Below, in pieces: positions 1-8,694 of a stretch of 64,000 bases of DNA. This DNA comes from Luteibacter rhizovicinus (GTDB lineage: Bacteria; Pseudomonadota; Gammaproteobacteria; Xanthomonadales; Rhodanobacteraceae), in the NCBI RefSeq assembly GCF_004342265.1, contig NZ_SMCS01000001.1, positions 62,001-126,000 on the forward strand, read 5' to 3'. The notes beneath the pieces are model-generated. The model worked only from the letters and a program-made list of their open reading frames with translations, searched no databases and was not told where the DNA came from. A program made the position numbers and the translations under genes. Positions within the stretch are counted from its first letter, which is position 1. Every line of letters starts with the position of its first letter.

Positions 1-36
1 GATTCGCGAGGTCAACGAAGCGCGCGTGTCGAAAGG

Positions 37-2199
37 TCAGGACGGAAGCGCTATCGGCCCGCAGAACTTTTCGAGCAACTGAGCCTGTACGTCGCGCGAA
101 GGCTGACCGGACGACGGTTGGGTGAGCACATAGCTTCCGTCCGAATGCATGTTCCAGGCTGACACGTTGTCGGTGAGATACAGATCCAGCTCTTTCTTCA
201 CACGCTGCTGGAGCTTCTTGCCCTCGATCGGGAAGCAGGTTTCCACGCGGCGTTCCAGGTTGCGCTCCATCAGGTCCGCGCTGGCCAGGAACAGTTTTGG
301 CTCATCGTCGTTCTGGAACCAATAAGCGCGGCTATGTTCCAGGAAGCGACCGACGATGGAGCGTACGCGGATATTGTGCGACACCCCCGGCACGCCGGGC
401 CGCAGGCAGCACATGCCGCGCACGATCAGATCGATTTTCACGCCGGCCTGGCTGGCGCGGTAAAGCGCGCGGATGATTTTCGGATCGGTGATCGCATTGA
501 CCTTGCAGATGATCTGCGCGGGTTTTCCCGCCGCCGCGTTGGTCGCTTCGCGCGCGATGAATTCGAGGAAGGTTTTTTTCAGCGTGAAGGGCGCATGCAA
601 CATGCGCTTCATCTTCAGCACCTTACCCATGCCGGTCAGCAGACGGAAGAGGCGATGCACGTCGTCGCACAGCGCTTCGTCCGAGGTGAGCAGGCTGTAA
701 TCGGTATAAAGACGCGCATTGCCGGAATGGTAATTGCCCGTGCCCAGATGCGCGTAGCTTACGAGCTTGCCGTTCTCGCGACGCTGCACGAGCATCAGCT
801 TGGCGTGTGTTTTGACGCCGACCACGCCGTAGATCACTACCGCACCGGCCTGTTGCAGGCGCGAGGCAAGGGTCAGGTTCGACTCTTCGTCGAAACGCGC
901 GCGCAGTTCGACCACCGCGGTCACTTCCTTGCCCGCGCGCGCGGCTTCCACCAGCGCGTCGACGATTTCGGAATTGGCGCCGCTACGGTAAAGCGTCTGT
1001 TTGATCGTCAGGACCTGCGGATCTTTCGCCGCCTGGCGAAGCAGGTCGACGACCGGCGAGAACGACTCGTAGGGATGCAGCAGAAGGATGTCCTGCTTGC
1101 CGATGACCTGGAACATATCGTCGGCATCGCCGAGCGCCTTGGGCAACGATGGCACGAACGGCGGGTATTGCAGGTGTGCGTAGTCGGGCTTCAGCGTGAT
1201 CGCGAACAGACGCGCCAGATTGACCGGTCCATTCACTTCGTACAGCGAATCCACTTCCAGCGAGTACTGCTTCAGCAGGTAATCGACCAGCGGTTTGGGG
1301 CAGTTGTCCGCGACCTCCAGACGCACGGCATCGCCGTAACGTCGCGAGAACAGTTCGCCGCGCAACGTGCGCGCCAGGTCTTCGACGTCTTCCGGATCGA
1401 TCGTCAGATCGGCGTTGCGGGTAAGGCGGAACTGATACGAACCAAGCACGCGCATGCCCGGAAAGAGATCGTCGGCGTGCGCGTGAATAATGGAAGAGAG
1501 CAGCACATAGTTATCGCCGCCATCGCACACTTCGTCCGGAATACGCATGATGCGCGGCAGGACGCGCGGCGCGGGCACGATTGCCAGGCCGGAGTCGCGG
1601 CCGAACGCATCGGTGCCTTCCAGTTGCACGATGAAGTTCAGGCTCTTGTTCACCAGACGCGGGAAGGGATGCGTGGGATCGAGTCCGATCGGCGTCATCA
1701 GGGGCGCGACTTCCTGGCGGAAGTAGCGACGCACCCAGAGCTTCTGTTTGTGCGTCCACTGGTTGCGGCGCACGATACGGATGCCGTGGGTTTCGAGCTC
1801 GGGCAGGATCTTTTCGTTGAGGATCGCGTACTGGCGTTCGATCTGCCGGTGCGCGATCTCGCCGATCTCGGCCAGTGCGCGCTTCGGCGACACGCCATCG
1901 GCGCCAATGACTTCGTGGTCGAACGCGATCTGCTGTTTCAGGCCCGCGACGCGGATCTCGAAGAACTCGTCGAGGTTGTTCGAGAAGATCAGCAGGAACT
2001 TCAGCCGCTCGATCAGCGGCTTGGATTCGTCGAGCGCCTGGTCCAGTACGCGGATGTTGAACTGCAACTGCGACAGTTCGCGATTGACGTAGAGGCTGGC
2101 GTCCGAAAGATCGATCGGAGAGGCGTCGACGCCAGCGGCGCTTGCCTTGGCGGCAACCGAATGACGTGTGGCGCTCGGGGCGTCGGTAGAAGTGGTCAT
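37..2199 (-). CDS. ppk: Polyphosphate kinase 1
   Basis: Makes inorganic polyphosphate reversibly from ATP, acting at the inner face of the cytoplasmic membrane. The 720-aa product has the PPK1 layout: an N-terminal domain beginning near LYVNRELSQLQFN and FSNNLDEFFEIRVAGLK, a central head domain, and the C-terminal catalytic domains. The motif HLGTGNYH is the family signature region that carries the autophosphorylated histidine, and the later RSIVGRFLEHSR stretch is also typical. The frame is open upstream to 2340. I chose the ATG at 2199 (MTTSTDAPS) because homologous sequence starts shortly after it; ATGs at 2232 and 2340 are possible and no strong ribosome binding site decides. The gene is complete at its 3' end. 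No exopolyphosphatase gene is visible, but the window edge lies only 36 bases downstream. Confidence 0.95.
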   Translation of the reverse strand: MTTSTDAPSATRHSVAAKASAAGVDASPIDLSDASLYVNRELSQLQFNIRVLDQALDESKPLIERLKFLLIFSNNLDEFFEIRVAGLKQQIAFDHEVIGADGVSPKRALAEIGEIAHRQIERQYAILNEKILPELETHGIRIVRRNQWTHKQKLWVRRYFRQEVAPLMTPIGLDPTHPFPRLVNKSLNFIVQLEGTDAFGRDSGLAIVPAPRVLPRIMRIPDEVCDGGDNYVLLSSIIHAHADDLFPGMRVLGSYQFRLTRNADLTIDPEDVEDLARTLRGELFSRRYGDAVRLEVADNCPKPLVDYLLKQYSLEVDSLYEVNGPVNLARLFAITLKPDYAHLQYPPFVPSLPKALGDADDMFQVIGKQDILLLHPYESFSPVVDLLRQAAKDPQVLTIKQTLYRSGANSEIVDALVEAARAGKEVTAVVELRARFDEESNLTLASRLQQAGAVVIYGVVGVKTHAKLMLVQRRENGKLVSYAHLGTGNYHSGNARLYTDYSLLTSDEALCDDVHRLFRLLTGMGKVLKMKRMLHAPFTLKKTFLEFIAREATNAAAGKPAQIICKVNAITDPKIIRALYRASQAGVKIDLIVRGMCCLRPGVPGVSHNIRVRSIVGRFLEHSRAYWFQNDDEPKLFLASADLMERNLERRVETCFPIEGKKLQQRVKKELDLYLTDNVSAWNMHSDGSYVLTQPSSGQPSRDVQAQLLEKFCGPIALPS

Positions 2200-2356
2200 C
2201 GTGTCCAGGATCGGCGCTCCGGTAGGTGGCATGCGGCGCGTGCCAGGTACAGGTGCTTGGACCATGGTACGCCGGTACGGCGTCGACATGCCGTTAGCGT
2301 TCGTAAGGTATGACGAGGTTCTTGCAATGCTGTGACACACGCCGTGGCATCTGTCC

Positions 2357-2495
2357 TGTAGGAGCCCGCTTGCGGGCGAAAGCCAACAGGGCGAGGAAGA
2401 CGGATGCTCACCTTCGCGAGCCCGGTCTATGGGCTGCGGATGTAACGCACATCGTCTCCGCTACGTTGTCTTTCGCCCGCAAGCGGGCTCCTACA
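2357..2495. repeat. Palindromic element, TGTAGGAGC family, copy 1
   Basis: Arms at 2357-2382 and 2470-2495 (26 nt each) are perfect inverted repeats starting TGTAGGAGCCCGCTTGCGGG. A looser stem continues inward. The element is 139 bp, exactly the length of the copy at 11540-11678, and the central parts are clearly related (shared GCGAGGAAG, TTCGCGAGCCCG and GGCTGCGGATGT). The right arm overlaps the stop codon of the AraC-type gene (TAG read on the minus strand at 2491-2493). It resembles REP/BIME elements of gammaproteobacteria. No transposase of the matching (RAYT) type is seen here. Confidence 0.85.
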
Positions 2496-3261
2496 GAAAA
2501 TAGCGGCTTGGGGGTGCGCCCAGGATTTTCTTGAATGCCGCGGTGAACGCGCTCGAGCTGGCGTAGCCCAGATCGGCCGCGACGCGAGTGACCGACTCGC
2601 CCTGGCCCAGCCGCGTCAGCGCGGTCATCAGGCTGGCCTGCTGGCGCCATGCGGTGAAGCTCATGCCGGTTTCGCTGCGGAACAGGCGGGTGAAATGTCG
2701 CCGGCTCATGCCGATGCGCGAGGCCATCGTATCCAGGTCGTCTTCGCGCTGCGGATGTTCGAGCAGGGTGCGACACAGGCGCGCAAGTCGCGCATCCACG
2801 GGCAGCGGTGCATTGAGTGGAAGCGCAGGCATGGTCGCGACTTCCGAAAGCAGCAGGCGCATGATCTGGCCGCCACGTCCGTCGAGGTCGTAGCAGGCTG
2901 GCAGGTCCACCGCTTCCGTCAGCAAGGCATGCAGCAGGGGCGAGACGGCGATGACCCGGCAATGTGCCGGCAGACCCGCCGCGGTCGCCGCGTCGTCGCG
3001 CACATAGGCGCTACGGGTCGAGACATCGCCGTTCATCCGCACTTCGTGCTGTACGCCCGCGGGAATCCACAGGGCGCGGCGAGGAGGCACCAGCCAGCTA
3101 CCCTGCTGCGTGAAGACCGCGACCACGCCGTTCGATGCGTACAGTAACTGGCCGCGCCGATGGCTGTGCGGGGGAAGGGAGCCACCGTCGGGATACTCGT
3201 TTCCAGTCGCCACCACGTCGCGCGGGGTGTCTTCGTATAAATCGACCCGCGTATTGCGCAT
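2491..3261 (-). CDS. AraC-family regulator with N-terminal cupin (NimR-like)
   Basis: Probable transcription activator or repressor of the divergent exporter gene. The 256-aa product has an N-terminal cupin-like sensor (PPHSHRRGQLLY, then LWIPAGVQHE) and a C-terminal double helix-turn-helix of AraC type (MASRIGMSRRHFTRLF and VAADLGYASSSAFTAAFKK). Length and layout match the NimR/YeaM group, whose E. coli member sits beside and controls an MFS exporter gene. I prefer the ATG at 3261; a TTG at 3282 in the same frame is the alternative. The stop codon lies inside the right arm of a palindromic repeat, so that repeat sets the 3' end of the gene. The inducing compound is unknown. Confidence 0.85.
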   Translation of the reverse strand: MRNTRVDLYEDTPRDVVATGNEYPDGGSLPPHSHRRGQLLYASNGVVAVFTQQGSWLVPPRRALWIPAGVQHEVRMNGDVSTRSAYVRDDAATAAGLPAHCRVIAVSPLLHALLTEAVDLPACYDLDGRGGQIMRLLLSEVATMPALPLNAPLPVDARLARLCRTLLEHPQREDDLDTMASRIGMSRRHFTRLFRSETGMSFTAWRQQASLMTALTRLGQGESVTRVAADLGYASSSAFTAAFKKILGAPPSRYFL

Positions 3262-3386
3262 GGGATGGCCCGAATTCGACAAAAATTGACCCGAAAGCGA
3301 ATGCGGGCCGTCTCAGGCCACTTTATGGTGTCGATACCCGGCGTACAACCCCCTCGCTGCGCCGGTATCCCTTGTCGAGGAAGCCC

Positions 3387-4628
3387 ATGTCCGCGCGTAT
3401 CGAAGCCATCCCTGTCGATGTCGATTCCAGCAGTCCGGCGATAGTTTCCGCTGTCGAAAGTCCGGCGTTCGGCATCATCGGGGCGATCAGCCTTTCGCAT
3501 TTCCTCAACGACATGATCCAGTCGTTGATCCTTGCGATCTATCCGATTCTGAAGAGCGGGTTCCATCTGAGCTTCGGGCAGGTCGGCCTGATTACGTTGA
3601 CCTATCAGGTCACGGCATCGCTGCTGCAACCCGTGGTCGGCATGTTTGCCGATCGCCGTCCGATGCCTTACTCGTTACCCGTGGGTATGGGTTTTACCTT
3701 GTTCGGTCTGTTGCTGCTGTCCCGGGCGCAGACCTTCGACATGTTGCTGGTGGCCGCCGCGCTGGTCGGCACCGGATCGTCGATATTCCATCCCGAATCG
3801 TCGCGCGTCGCGCGCATGGCGTCGGGTGGACGTCACGGCCTGGCGCAGTCGTTGTTCCAGTTGGGCGGTAACGCGGGATCGTCCCTGGGGCCGCTGCTCG
3901 CAGCGTGGGTGATCGTGCCCCACGGGCAGGGAAGCATCGCGTGGTTCTCGCTGGCGGCGCTGCTGGCGATCGCGGTATTACTGCAAGTCAGCCGCTGGTA
4001 TGCGCTGAATCATGCGGCGCATAGCGTGTCGCGTCGGCAGCATGTGCCGGGTGTACGGCTGTCGAAGTCCACGGTCGGCTTTTCGCTTGCCGTACTCGGC
4101 GTGCTGGTTTTTTCGAAGTATTTCTATCTCGCCAGCCTGAGCAGCTATTACACGTTCTATCTGATCCACCGTTTCGGCGTATCCGTGCAGAACGCGCAGA
4201 CCCATCTTTTCGTTTTTCTTTTCGCGGTCGCGGCGGGCTCGGTCATCGGCGGTCCGGTCGGCGACCGGATCGGACGCAAGTACGTCATCTGGGCGTCCAT
4301 TCTCGGCGTCGCGCCGTTCACCCTGCTGCTGCCCTACGCGAATCTTTTCTGGACCGGCGCGTTGAGCGTGATCATCGGCGTGGTGCTGGCCTCCGCGTTC
4401 TCGGCCATCCTGGTTTATGCGCAGGAACTGGTACCGGGTCGCGTCGGTATGGTGTCGGGCATGTTCTTCGGCTTCGCGTTCGGCATGGGCGGTATCGGTG
4501 CGGCGGTGCTCGGTCGTCTGGCGGATAGCCATGGCATCGAATACGTCTACCACCTGTGCGCGTATCTGCCGTTGATCGGCGCGCTGGCGCTGTTCCTTCC
4601 TAATGTCGAGCGTGTGCGGTCGCGCTAG
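3387..4628 (+). CDS. fsr: MFS exporter of the fosmidomycin-resistance (Fsr) family
   Basis: Inner-membrane proton-coupled exporter, 413 aa with about 12 hydrophobic segments. Several stretches are diagnostic of Fsr: LSHFLNDMIQSLILAIYP, TYQVTASLLQPVVGMFAD, VGTGSSIFHPESSRVARMAS and GRHGLAQSLFQLGGNAGSSL. The frame is open back to 3135, but ATG 3387 is the likely start because GAGGA lies at a good distance upstream and the family begins here. It is divergent from the AraC-type regulator, with about 125 bp between them holding an imperfect dyad (3334-3343 with 3360-3368) that could be an operator or leader hairpin. E. coli Fsr exports fosmidomycin; the natural substrate here is not known. No terminator is evident; the palindromic repeat follows. 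Confidence 0.92.
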   Translation: MSARIEAIPVDVDSSSPAIVSAVESPAFGIIGAISLSHFLNDMIQSLILAIYPILKSGFHLSFGQVGLITLTYQVTASLLQPVVGMFADRRPMPYSLPVGMGFTLFGLLLLSRAQTFDMLLVAAALVGTGSSIFHPESSRVARMASGGRHGLAQSLFQLGGNAGSSLGPLLAAWVIVPHGQGSIAWFSLAALLAIAVLLQVSRWYALNHAAHSVSRRQHVPGVRLSKSTVGFSLAVLGVLVFSKYFYLASLSSYYTFYLIHRFGVSVQNAQTHLFVFLFAVAAGSVIGGPVGDRIGRKYVIWASILGVAPFTLLLPYANLFWTGALSVIIGVVLASAFSAILVYAQELVPGRVGMVSGMFFGFAFGMGGIGAAVLGRLADSHGIEYVYHLCAYLPLIGALALFLPNVERVRSR

Positions 4629-4682
4629 CGTGGCATTTCGAAATTAATATGCGCGCTTCGATTGACGATCTGGGGGGGGGGC

Positions 4683-5009
4683 GGCTCGGCTTCGCCATCG
4701 CTTTCGCGCTCGGACGTTTCGGGGAGAGCCGTCGGCCACCACCCTCGACGCTCCGGCTTCACCGTCGCTCGGGAAGGGAGAGCCGCTTTGCGGCTTTTGT
4801 CTGATGGCTGCGCCCCGTCGCGCCCGCGCTGCGGGCGGGGGTTTTCGATTCGGCATCCCTGCCTCAGCGAAAACGGCGGACCGTCCAGGTCCGCCCCCTG
4901 CGGGCCTTTTCCGCCCGCCGCGCTCGGTTGCGCAAGTCGCGTCGAGGGTGGTGGCCGACGGCTCTTCCGGATGTTGCGGTCACGTAGGGGAAGGCATTGC
5001 GTCGACGCA
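4683..5009. repeat. Long palindromic dispersed repeat A, copy 1
   Basis: The core at 4725-4965 (241 bp) is bounded by perfect 26-nt inverted arms (4725-4750 and 4940-4965). Similarity to copy 2 (56615-56943) extends outward to about 4683 and 5009. In the core I count 10 differences from copy 2 by eye, about 96% identity. Smaller hairpins lie inside, for example GCGGACCGTCCAGGTCCGCC and CCCGCGCTGCGGG followed by a short T run. It fills the gap between fsr and murB. ORFs across it are not convincing coding sequence. It could be a non-autonomous mobile element or a structured RNA. Target-site duplications were not identified. Confidence 0.85.
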
Positions 5010-5036
5010 CGAGCGTGAGGCGGCTGTCCTTAAAGA

Positions 5037-6074
5037 TCAGACGACCAGCGGCTCCGGTTCCAGACGCACACCAAAGCGGGCTTCCACGCCCGCCATGACC
5101 TTGCGAGCGAACGCCAGCAATTCCGGTCCGGTGGCCTTGCCGTAATTGACCAGCACCAGCGCGTGACGGTTCGAGATGCCGGCGTCGCCGTCGCGCTGGC
5201 CTTTGAAGCCCGCGCTTTCGATGAGCCATGCGGCCGACAGCTTCGCCGTACCGCCGACGTGCGGCCAGACGGGCAGGCCGGGGTGTGCCAGCGCGAGGGC
5301 GTCGGCTTGTGTGGCGCCGACGATCGGGTTCTTGAAGAAACTGCCCGCGTTGCCGATGACGGCGGGGTCGGGCAGTTTGCGGCTGCGCAGACGTACCACG
5401 GCTTCGGCGACATGGAACGGCGCGGCTTTCGTCACGCCCATTTTTTCGAGTTCGTCGCCGATGCCCGCATAGTCGAGACTGAGCGGACGTTCGCGCGGCA
5501 GGGCGAAGGTGACGGCGGTGATGATCCAGCGGCCGGCCTGTTGCTTGAAGCTCGAATGGCGGTACGAGAACGCGCAGGCGGCGCGATCCAGTATGACGAA
5601 TGCATTCGCATGCGTGTCCCACGCCTCGACGCTGTCGACGAATTCGGCGACTTCCACGCCGTAGGCACCGATGTTCTGGATGGGAGCGGCGCCCACGGTG
5701 CCGGGAATCAGGATGAGGTTTTCGAGTCCCGCGAAACCCTGGCCGAGCGACCAGCGGACGAAGTCGTCCCACCGCTCGCCGGCGGCGACGCGCAGCAAGA
5801 CGCGATCCTCGCGTTCGATGGTTTCCACGCCGCGCGTGGCCATGACGATGACCGTGCCGTCGAAGTCGCCGGCCATCAGCACGTTGCTGCCTTCGCCGAG
5901 AACGAGGACCTTGCCGCCCTGTACCGCCGGATAGGCGAGCAGTTCGGGCAGCTTGGTCGGATCGTTTACTTCGGCGAGCAGTTTCGCGCGCGCATTGACG
6001 CGCAAGGTGTTGCGCGCGCCGAGGGGCGCGTCGCTGGAGAGCGAAAAGCCGCCCATGTCGACCGTCTGGTTCAT
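5037..6074 (-). CDS. murB: UDP-N-acetylenolpyruvoylglucosamine reductase
   Basis: FAD enzyme of cytoplasmic peptidoglycan precursor synthesis. It uses NADPH to reduce UDP-GlcNAc-enolpyruvate to UDP-MurNAc. The 345-aa length is close to the E. coli enzyme (type I). Motifs include VLGEGSNVL for FAD binding, [17 protein letters not shown], and [10 protein letters not shown], which carries the catalytic serine. The frame is open further upstream, but ATG 6074 gives the family start and overlaps the pyrD stop in the classic ATGA arrangement, so the two are translationally coupled. The 5' end lies within a minus-strand run with pyrD and possibly the methyltransferase. Confidence 0.95.
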   Translation of the reverse strand: MNQTVDMGGFSLSSDAPLGARNTLRVNARAKLLAEVNDPTKLPELLAYPAVQGGKVLVLGEGSNVLMAGDFDGTVIVMATRGVETIEREDRVLLRVAAGERWDDFVRWSLGQGFAGLENLILIPGTVGAAPIQNIGAYGVEVAEFVDSVEAWDTHANAFVILDRAACAFSYRHSSFKQQAGRWIITAVTFALPRERPLSLDYAGIGDELEKMGVTKAAPFHVAEAVVRLRSRKLPDPAVIGNAGSFFKNPIVGATQADALALAHPGLPVWPHVGGTAKLSAAWLIESAGFKGQRDGDAGISNRHALVLVNYGKATGPELLAFARKVMAGVEARFGVRLEPEPLVV

Positions 6075-7102
6075 GCGTCCGCCTGCTGCTGGCGACGGAT
6101 TTCCTCGACCGCTTCGGCGATCAGTTTCGGTCCGCGATACACCAGTCCGGAATACAGCTGGACGAGCGAAGCGCCCGCCGCGATCTTCGTGGCGGCGCCA
6201 TCGCCATCGAGAATGCCGCCCACGCCGACGATGCCGATCTTGCCGGCGAGACGACGCGACATGCCGCGCAGGACGTCCGTCGATCGTTCGAACAGCGGAC
6301 GTCCGGACAGGCCACCGGTTTCGCCCGCATACGGATCGCCGGCGACGGCGTCGCGCGCGATGGTCGTATTGGTGCAGATGACGCCATCCACGCCAGCCGA
6401 AAGAAGCACTTCGGCGATGGCATCGAGTTCGGTTTCGGAGAGATCGGGCGCGATCTTCAGCAGCATGGGCTTGCGCGCGCCGTGCTGGCTGGCGAGCCGT
6501 TCCTGCGCATCGCGCAGCGTACCGATGAAGCGGCGCAGCGTTTCCTCTTCCTGCAGATCGCGCAGGCCCTGCGTGTTCGGCGAGGAAATATTCACCGTGA
6601 CGTAGCTGGCCAGCGGATACACGCGTTCCAGGCAATGCAGATAATCGTCGACGGCACGTTCGTTGGGCGTGTCTTTGTTCTTGCCGATATTGATGCCGAG
6701 TACACCGCCGAACGACGCGCGCTGCACGTTGCGCACCAGTGCGTCGACACCGGCGTTGTTGAAGCCGAGGCGATTGATGACGGCTTCGTGCGCGGGCAGG
6801 CGGAACATGCGTGGCTTGTCGTTGCCGGTCTGTGGACGCGGCGTGACGGTGCCTACCTCCACGAAACCGAAACCGAGCGCGGCCAGTCCATCGAGATGAT
6901 CGGCGTTCTTGTCCAGACCGGCGGCCAGTCCGACCGGATTCGGGAAGTCGATGCCGAAGACGTGCACGGGCAGCGCGGCGGGCGGTTTCGCGATCAGGCC
7001 GGACAGGCCGCTGCGTTGCGCGACATCGCTGGCATAGAGCGTGAGGCCATGCGCCGTTTCGGCGTCCAGCGCGAACAGCAGCGGTCGGATCAGTTCATAC
7101 AT
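6071..7102 (-). CDS. pyrD: Dihydroorotate dehydrogenase (quinone)
   Basis: Class 2 membrane-associated flavoenzyme of pyrimidine biosynthesis. It oxidises dihydroorotate to orotate with quinone as acceptor. The 343-aa protein starts [20 protein letters not shown], the amphipathic N-terminal quinone-site helices typical of class 2. It continues with [50 protein letters not shown] (the segment with the class 2 catalytic Ser region), LKIAPDLS and GGLSGRPL. It overlaps murB by 4 nt and lies 15 bp downstream of the methyltransferase stop, so the three may share a transcript. Confidence 0.96.
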   Translation of the reverse strand: MYELIRPLLFALDAETAHGLTLYASDVAQRSGLSGLIAKPPAALPVHVFGIDFPNPVGLAAGLDKNADHLDGLAALGFGFVEVGTVTPRPQTGNDKPRMFRLPAHEAVINRLGFNNAGVDALVRNVQRASFGGVLGINIGKNKDTPNERAVDDYLHCLERVYPLASYVTVNISSPNTQGLRDLQEEETLRRFIGTLRDAQERLASQHGARKPMLLKIAPDLSETELDAIAEVLLSAGVDGVICTNTTIARDAVAGDPYAGETGGLSGRPLFERSTDVLRGMSRRLAGKIGIVGVGGILDGDGAATKIAAGASLVQLYSGLVYRGPKLIAEAVEEIRRQQQADA

Positions 7103-7117
7103 CGTGGAGGCAATCCG

Positions 7118-7894
7118 TCAGGACGTGGCAGGGTGCACGGAGCCCGCGAAGATGCGGGTGTCGTAGTCGAAGTCGACACGGCCATCGCTGGCGCAGGCGT
7201 CGTACAGGGCGCGCAGTTCGTACAGCATCGGTTCGTAATTGATGTGCCCGGGCTTCGGCGCGTAGGAGGACGATAACAGACGTCCCTTCAGTGCATCGAA
7301 GTCGAGCTTCTGTGTATGCGGGAACGAGGCCATGCCGCGATATCCGTCGCCGAAATAGCGGGCCATGTCGTCGTCCGTGGCATAGCGTTCGGCGACACCC
7401 ACATAATCGTTGCCGTACTCGTGCAGCAGACGCTCGTAGCCTTCCAGGAACGGTGTGCCGACGAGGCGCCGCGAATTCCAGAACACCGCGACCAGACCGC
7501 CCGGCCGGAGAATGCGCGCGAACTCGCGACGCGTCGCTTCCTCGTCGAACCAGTGGAAAGCCTGGCCCGCGGCAACGAGGTCGACGCTGTCCTCCGAGAG
7601 TCCCGTGGCTTCCGCCGTGCCGTCGATCGTACGAAAGCGCCGGTCGCCGCCCAGCCAGTGGTCGGACGCTTCGCGCATCGCGGCATTTGGCTCCACGCCG
7701 ATCACGTCATGGCCGACATCCAGAAACATCCGGCTGGAAATGCCCGTGCCCGAACCGATGTCGGCGACGACCCAGTCCTCGCCGACTCCCAGATCGCGCA
7801 GCCACTCGATCAGCGCGGGAGGATAGTCCGGGCGATAGCGGACATAGTCCTCGACGCGGTCGGAGAATCGTTCGGTGGAGCGCAGGTCGTTCAT
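7118..7894 (-). CDS. Class I SAM-dependent methyltransferase
   Basis: Predicted cytosolic methyltransferase of 258 aa with unknown acceptor. Motif I is VADIGSGTGISS, followed by an acidic SAM-ribose strand end (VIGVEPNAAMREAS) and the FHWFDEEATRREFARILRPGG segment seen in the Methyltransf_11/25 type. The N terminus (STERFSDRVEDYVRYRPDYP) matches a common UbiE-like group annotated only as class I methyltransferase. It lies between an SDR gene (12 bp upstream) and pyrD (15 bp downstream) on the same strand, so it is probably co-transcribed. The neighbours give no clear clue to its substrate. Confidence 0.85.
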   Translation of the reverse strand: MNDLRSTERFSDRVEDYVRYRPDYPPALIEWLRDLGVGEDWVVADIGSGTGISSRMFLDVGHDVIGVEPNAAMREASDHWLGGDRRFRTIDGTAEATGLSEDSVDLVAAGQAFHWFDEEATRREFARILRPGGLVAVFWNSRRLVGTPFLEGYERLLHEYGNDYVGVAERYATDDDMARYFGDGYRGMASFPHTQKLDFDALKGRLLSSSYAPKPGHINYEPMLYELRALYDACASDGRVDFDYDTRIFAGSVHPATS

Positions 7895-7906
7895 GGCACA
7901 ACCCTC

Positions 7907-8692
7907 TCAGGTAAGGATCTGACCGCCGTCGACCGACAATGTCTGCCCGGTTACCCAGGCGGCCAGGGGAGAGCACAGGAACAGCGCGGCGTTGGCGATG
8001 TCTTCCGGCCGGCCGAAACGACCGAAGGGAATCGTTGCCAGCGTCCGCTGGTAGAGCTCCGGGTCTTCCGTCCGGCGACGGTCCCACAGACCGTCCTCGA
8101 AGTCGACCGAACCCGGCGCGATGGCGTTGACGCGAATACCTTCGGGCGCCAGTTCCAGCGCCTGCGACATCGCGTAATGCGATACGGCCGCCTTGATCGC
8201 GGCATAGGGTGCACTGCGCGGACTGGCATAGAACGCGGAAATCGACACCGTATGCAGGATGCACGCGCCCGTACCCTTGCGCAGCCATGGCAAGGCGGCA
8301 CGCGATGTGCGCACCGCACCCATCAGATCGACGCCGATGCTTTTCGCCCAGCCGTCCTCGTCGTTGGTCATGCCGTAGCCGGTGGCGTTGTTCACCAGCA
8401 CGTCGATACCGCCGAGCGCTTCCGCGGCCGATGCGACATAGGCATCGATGGCCGTGGCATCGCCGAGGTCGCAGCTGCCCGAGTGCGCGCGGACGCCGAG
8501 CGCGGCGATCCGTTCGCGAACGTCGGCCAGCGCCGCTTCGCCACGCGCGCAAATCGACACGTCCGCGCCGGCCGCCGCGAAGGCGAGGGCCATGGCACGC
8601 CCGATGCCCTTGCTGCCGCCGGCGACGACGACGCGCTTGCCTGCGAGGCCGAGCGTCGGTGTGTCGACGCCCGGCGTTGCCGTTACGGTCAT
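7907..8692 (-). CDS. Short-chain dehydrogenase/reductase
   Basis: NAD(P)-dependent oxidoreductase of 261 aa with the full classical SDR set: VVVAGGSKGIGRA for cofactor binding, NNATG, a catalytic Ser in HTVSISAFYAS, Tyr and Lys in YAAIKAAVSHY, and a C-terminal SVDGGQILT. The start ATG at 8692 lies 2 bp after the stop of the aldehyde dehydrogenase gene, so the two are probably translated together. The frame is open further upstream, but that part lies inside the dehydrogenase gene. A paired SDR and aldehyde dehydrogenase suggests successive oxidations of one substrate; this is inference and the substrate is unknown. Confidence 0.88.
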   Translation of the reverse strand: MTVTATPGVDTPTLGLAGKRVVVAGGSKGIGRAMALAFAAAGADVSICARGEAALADVRERIAALGVRAHSGSCDLGDATAIDAYVASAAEALGGIDVLVNNATGYGMTNDEDGWAKSIGVDLMGAVRTSRAALPWLRKGTGACILHTVSISAFYASPRSAPYAAIKAAVSHYAMSQALELAPEGIRVNAIAPGSVDFEDGLWDRRRTEDPELYQRTLATIPFGRFGRPEDIANAALFLCSPLAAWVTGQTLSVDGGQILT

Positions 8693-8694
8693 GC

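Noticed and set aside
334-2313. Long plus-strand open frame opposite polyphosphate kinase
   Set aside because: It is the antisense shadow of a clear PPK1 gene in high-GC DNA and has no domain of its own.
4644-4856. Small minus-strand frame in repeat A, with a similar frame at 56597-56788
   Set aside because: Their likeness comes from the repeat DNA itself. The composition is Arg/Ala-rich and there is no ribosome site.
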